In this document: positions 61,926-64,000 of the stretch, piece by piece | Layout of the letters: each line of letters starts with the position of its first letter | Numbering within the stretch: the stretch's first letter is position 1 | Assembly (NCBI GenBank): GCA_961205875.1 | Contig: OY540812.1 | Span: 23,321,098 to 23,385,097 of the forward strand | Direction: 5' to 3' | Length of the DNA: 64,000 nucleotides | Source of the DNA: Sialis fuliginosa | Lineage: Eukaryota > Arthropoda > Insecta > Megaloptera > Sialidae | Notes under the pieces: model-generated | What the model was told of the DNA's origin: nothing | What the model saw: only the letters and a program-made list of their open reading frames with translations | Database searches by the model: none | Made by a program: the position numbers and the translations under genes

Positions 61926-64000
61926 TGATTATTATGTGATTTCTAATATTCGCGTATTTCAATGGTTGCTATCGAATATTTATAAATCACAACCTAGAAG
62001 CAACGAAAAATCAACTTTCAGTTTCATCATTTTATTATTTGGACATAACACTGTTCAAATGTTTCTCGAAGCTTTATTGTTTTTTACAAAACATCCTATT
62101 TTTCAGCAATACTCAGATAATGATAAATTATTAATTTAATTATAATGAATGAGTCATTATCTATTACGTAAAATCATAAAAAATAATCATATAAGGTATT
62201 GCATATTTGCTATATGGTTTGTGTAGAATAACAAATAATATTTTAACTAACTTAAATTAAGTATGCCATTAGTCATTACTCGTATAAGATGTTAGTATAT
62301 TTTATATATTTTATATAATGTCACAATCTAATTTAATATAAATATTAATTACTTTTAGTACCTAATTATAAAATTAGGTACATCAATCATTTCGAAATAC
62401 CACGATTAAAATAATTGAAAATTTTATTTATTAGATTATTGCAAAAGTCTTAATATATTTATAATTTTTTATCTCTTTAAGATTTTCCATGTAAAATGTA
62501 AAGATTAAAAACGCAATCAAAGGAAATGTTGAACCATAAAATTAAATTAATACTAAAAATATGATTTCTTAACCCCAAATATTTGCTAATACGTTAATTA
62601 TTATAAAAACAAACTATTTTACCCAACATTTATTTAGATTTTCGGCAAAACATTTCACAAAATGATCTAGTAACAGTTGCATCACGAAATGCACAAAACC
62701 GTAACAAAAAAGTGAAAACACAAACCTCGCTATACGTTAGATATCAAACCACTATCAATATATGAATCAATGCGCTCGCTTTATGTCGGATAAATTGTGT
62801 TTTACCTTTTATAGTGTAATTGGTACAAATAAATGCGGAAAGTTCAAGTCAAGGTTAATCGACTAGTAACTGTAAATATACACACTCGTTCACATTGGTA
62901 GGTGGGTGTGTTGTAATGTAACATATTGTATTTAGTGTATATTTTATAGTACATGTCTTGTCAGCACACAACGATATTGTAAAATTAAAAAAATACATTT
63001 CATATTAATGGAGTAACAAAGAATCATATAGATATAATATAAGCATTTATTTTATTTATTCATACATTGTAAGATGTTTAAATTATACATTTAATTTTTT
63101 AACCCTCAACCAAAATAAAAGGAAGATTATCCAGTATTATAAACAATCTGGCGAGAAAAAGCTAAGATAACGCCGTTTGCGGGGTATTAAATATAAATGA
63201 CAGCCCATTGACAGTTCTAATCAATGGTATTGTTTATATGAATGTTTAAATGGAAATTAGCGATCTAAAAGCAGTGGTGACGGGTGTACATAATAAAATG
63301 CATAGTATTTACATAATTATACTTATATAGTCGATTTAGAACAGTTGTACTACAACGTTTTGTGTTTCAGACGAACATTTTGATTTATGTAGATTATACT
63401 CTATTTAGATCAAAATTTTACCAAATTTTGGAGAATATTTGTTTCAAATATTCAGTTCCCATACTTTCCCGACTACGGCCTCTATATTTTATCTTTGTCA
63501 GGCCATGTACCCCGTTAAATTCTCGGTATCCCTCCGAGCTAGTCTAACCGAGTTTAGCAACAAATTAGAGATGTTTTAAAAGTATTAAGACACTTACACT
63601 TCTTATAGAGCCGCCTGCACCGCGCCGATACGACTGCATGCGAATTTATACGAGTATGTTATACCCTTTGAATCAGTTTGAGATTTTGATATGTTGTTTG
63701 GATACATACAAGGTATTTATGAAAAAATGGTGATTGCCCTCCGAGTACAACATAGTATTTTTTTATTTTTAAAATTTTATTAATTGTTTTTTCTGGTTTA
63801 CTATGTACAGAGGACCATAATAAAATTACCTATACGATGAGTCATAAGCACCACAATAATATACCACAAGCACCATCAAATTCGAATAACAGATTATCAC
63901 AAAAAAATTTTTTTTTCAAAAACTATAAATTTTTGAAAGCTTATACCTAGTCAGGTTGAAAGTTAAATAGAATGTGACTTCCAAAAAAATCTGCCAAATC
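61926..64000. other. AT-rich, no features resolved
   Basis: No exon-like sequence or element ends were found. A small ORF at 63362-63547 has no recognisable similarity. Confidence 0.45.

Overview
This is a very AT-rich stretch of an insect nuclear genome. The order is uncertain: the mobile-element mix (Helitron-like ends, many short TIR elements) would fit Lepidoptera or Hemiptera. It holds parts of two genes set in a dense layer of short, mostly non-autonomous transposons. I found no tRNA, rRNA, CRISPR array or intact transposase.

Left part, about 3.5-28.7 kb, + strand: the 3' portion of knot/collier (kn), the insect COE/EBF transcription factor. Eight coding exons were placed by reading the conserved protein across splice sites, with matching phases at every junction. 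They are 3515-3596 and 15178-15295 (end of the DNA-binding domain), 18149-18279 and 19479-19605 (IPT/TIG domain), 21329-21420 and 22343-22529 (helix-loop-helix), and 24224-24454 and 27219-27328 (Ser/Gly-rich transactivation tail and stop). The exons coding for the first part of the protein, including the zinc knuckle, were not found and should lie left of the window. The introns (11.6, 2.9, 1.2, 1.7, 0.9, 1.7 and 2.8 kb) hold many inserted elements. They also hold a few GC-rich islands, two of which carry perfect matches to the COE/EBF binding consensus TCCCNNGGGA. This suggests kn autoregulation.

Middle part, about 41.6-42.9 kb, - strand: the last coding exon (267 codons plus stop) of a second protein that I do not recognise. 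It is Tyr/Pro-rich in the middle and Lys-rich at the end. Its 5' exons were not located; they should lie to the right.

Rest of the window: intergenic or intronic DNA made largely of mobile-element remains. Many can be delimited with their target duplications. There are four hAT elements with perfect 8-bp duplications (three of these perfect at 10871, 12448, 14004, and one at 57765) plus one imperfect one at 19815. Two MULE-like elements have perfect 9-bp duplications (20401, 31560). Several elements have TTA duplications, as PIF/Harbinger elements do. Three are flanked by TTAA, as piggyBac elements are. A TA-flanked MITE is present in seven copies. Two long near-perfect palindromes (1.6 and 1.8 kb) are each inserted inside an older repeat. 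A decayed Cys-rich protein relic lies at 55.56-55.9 kb. Penelope/hammerhead-like tails are also present.
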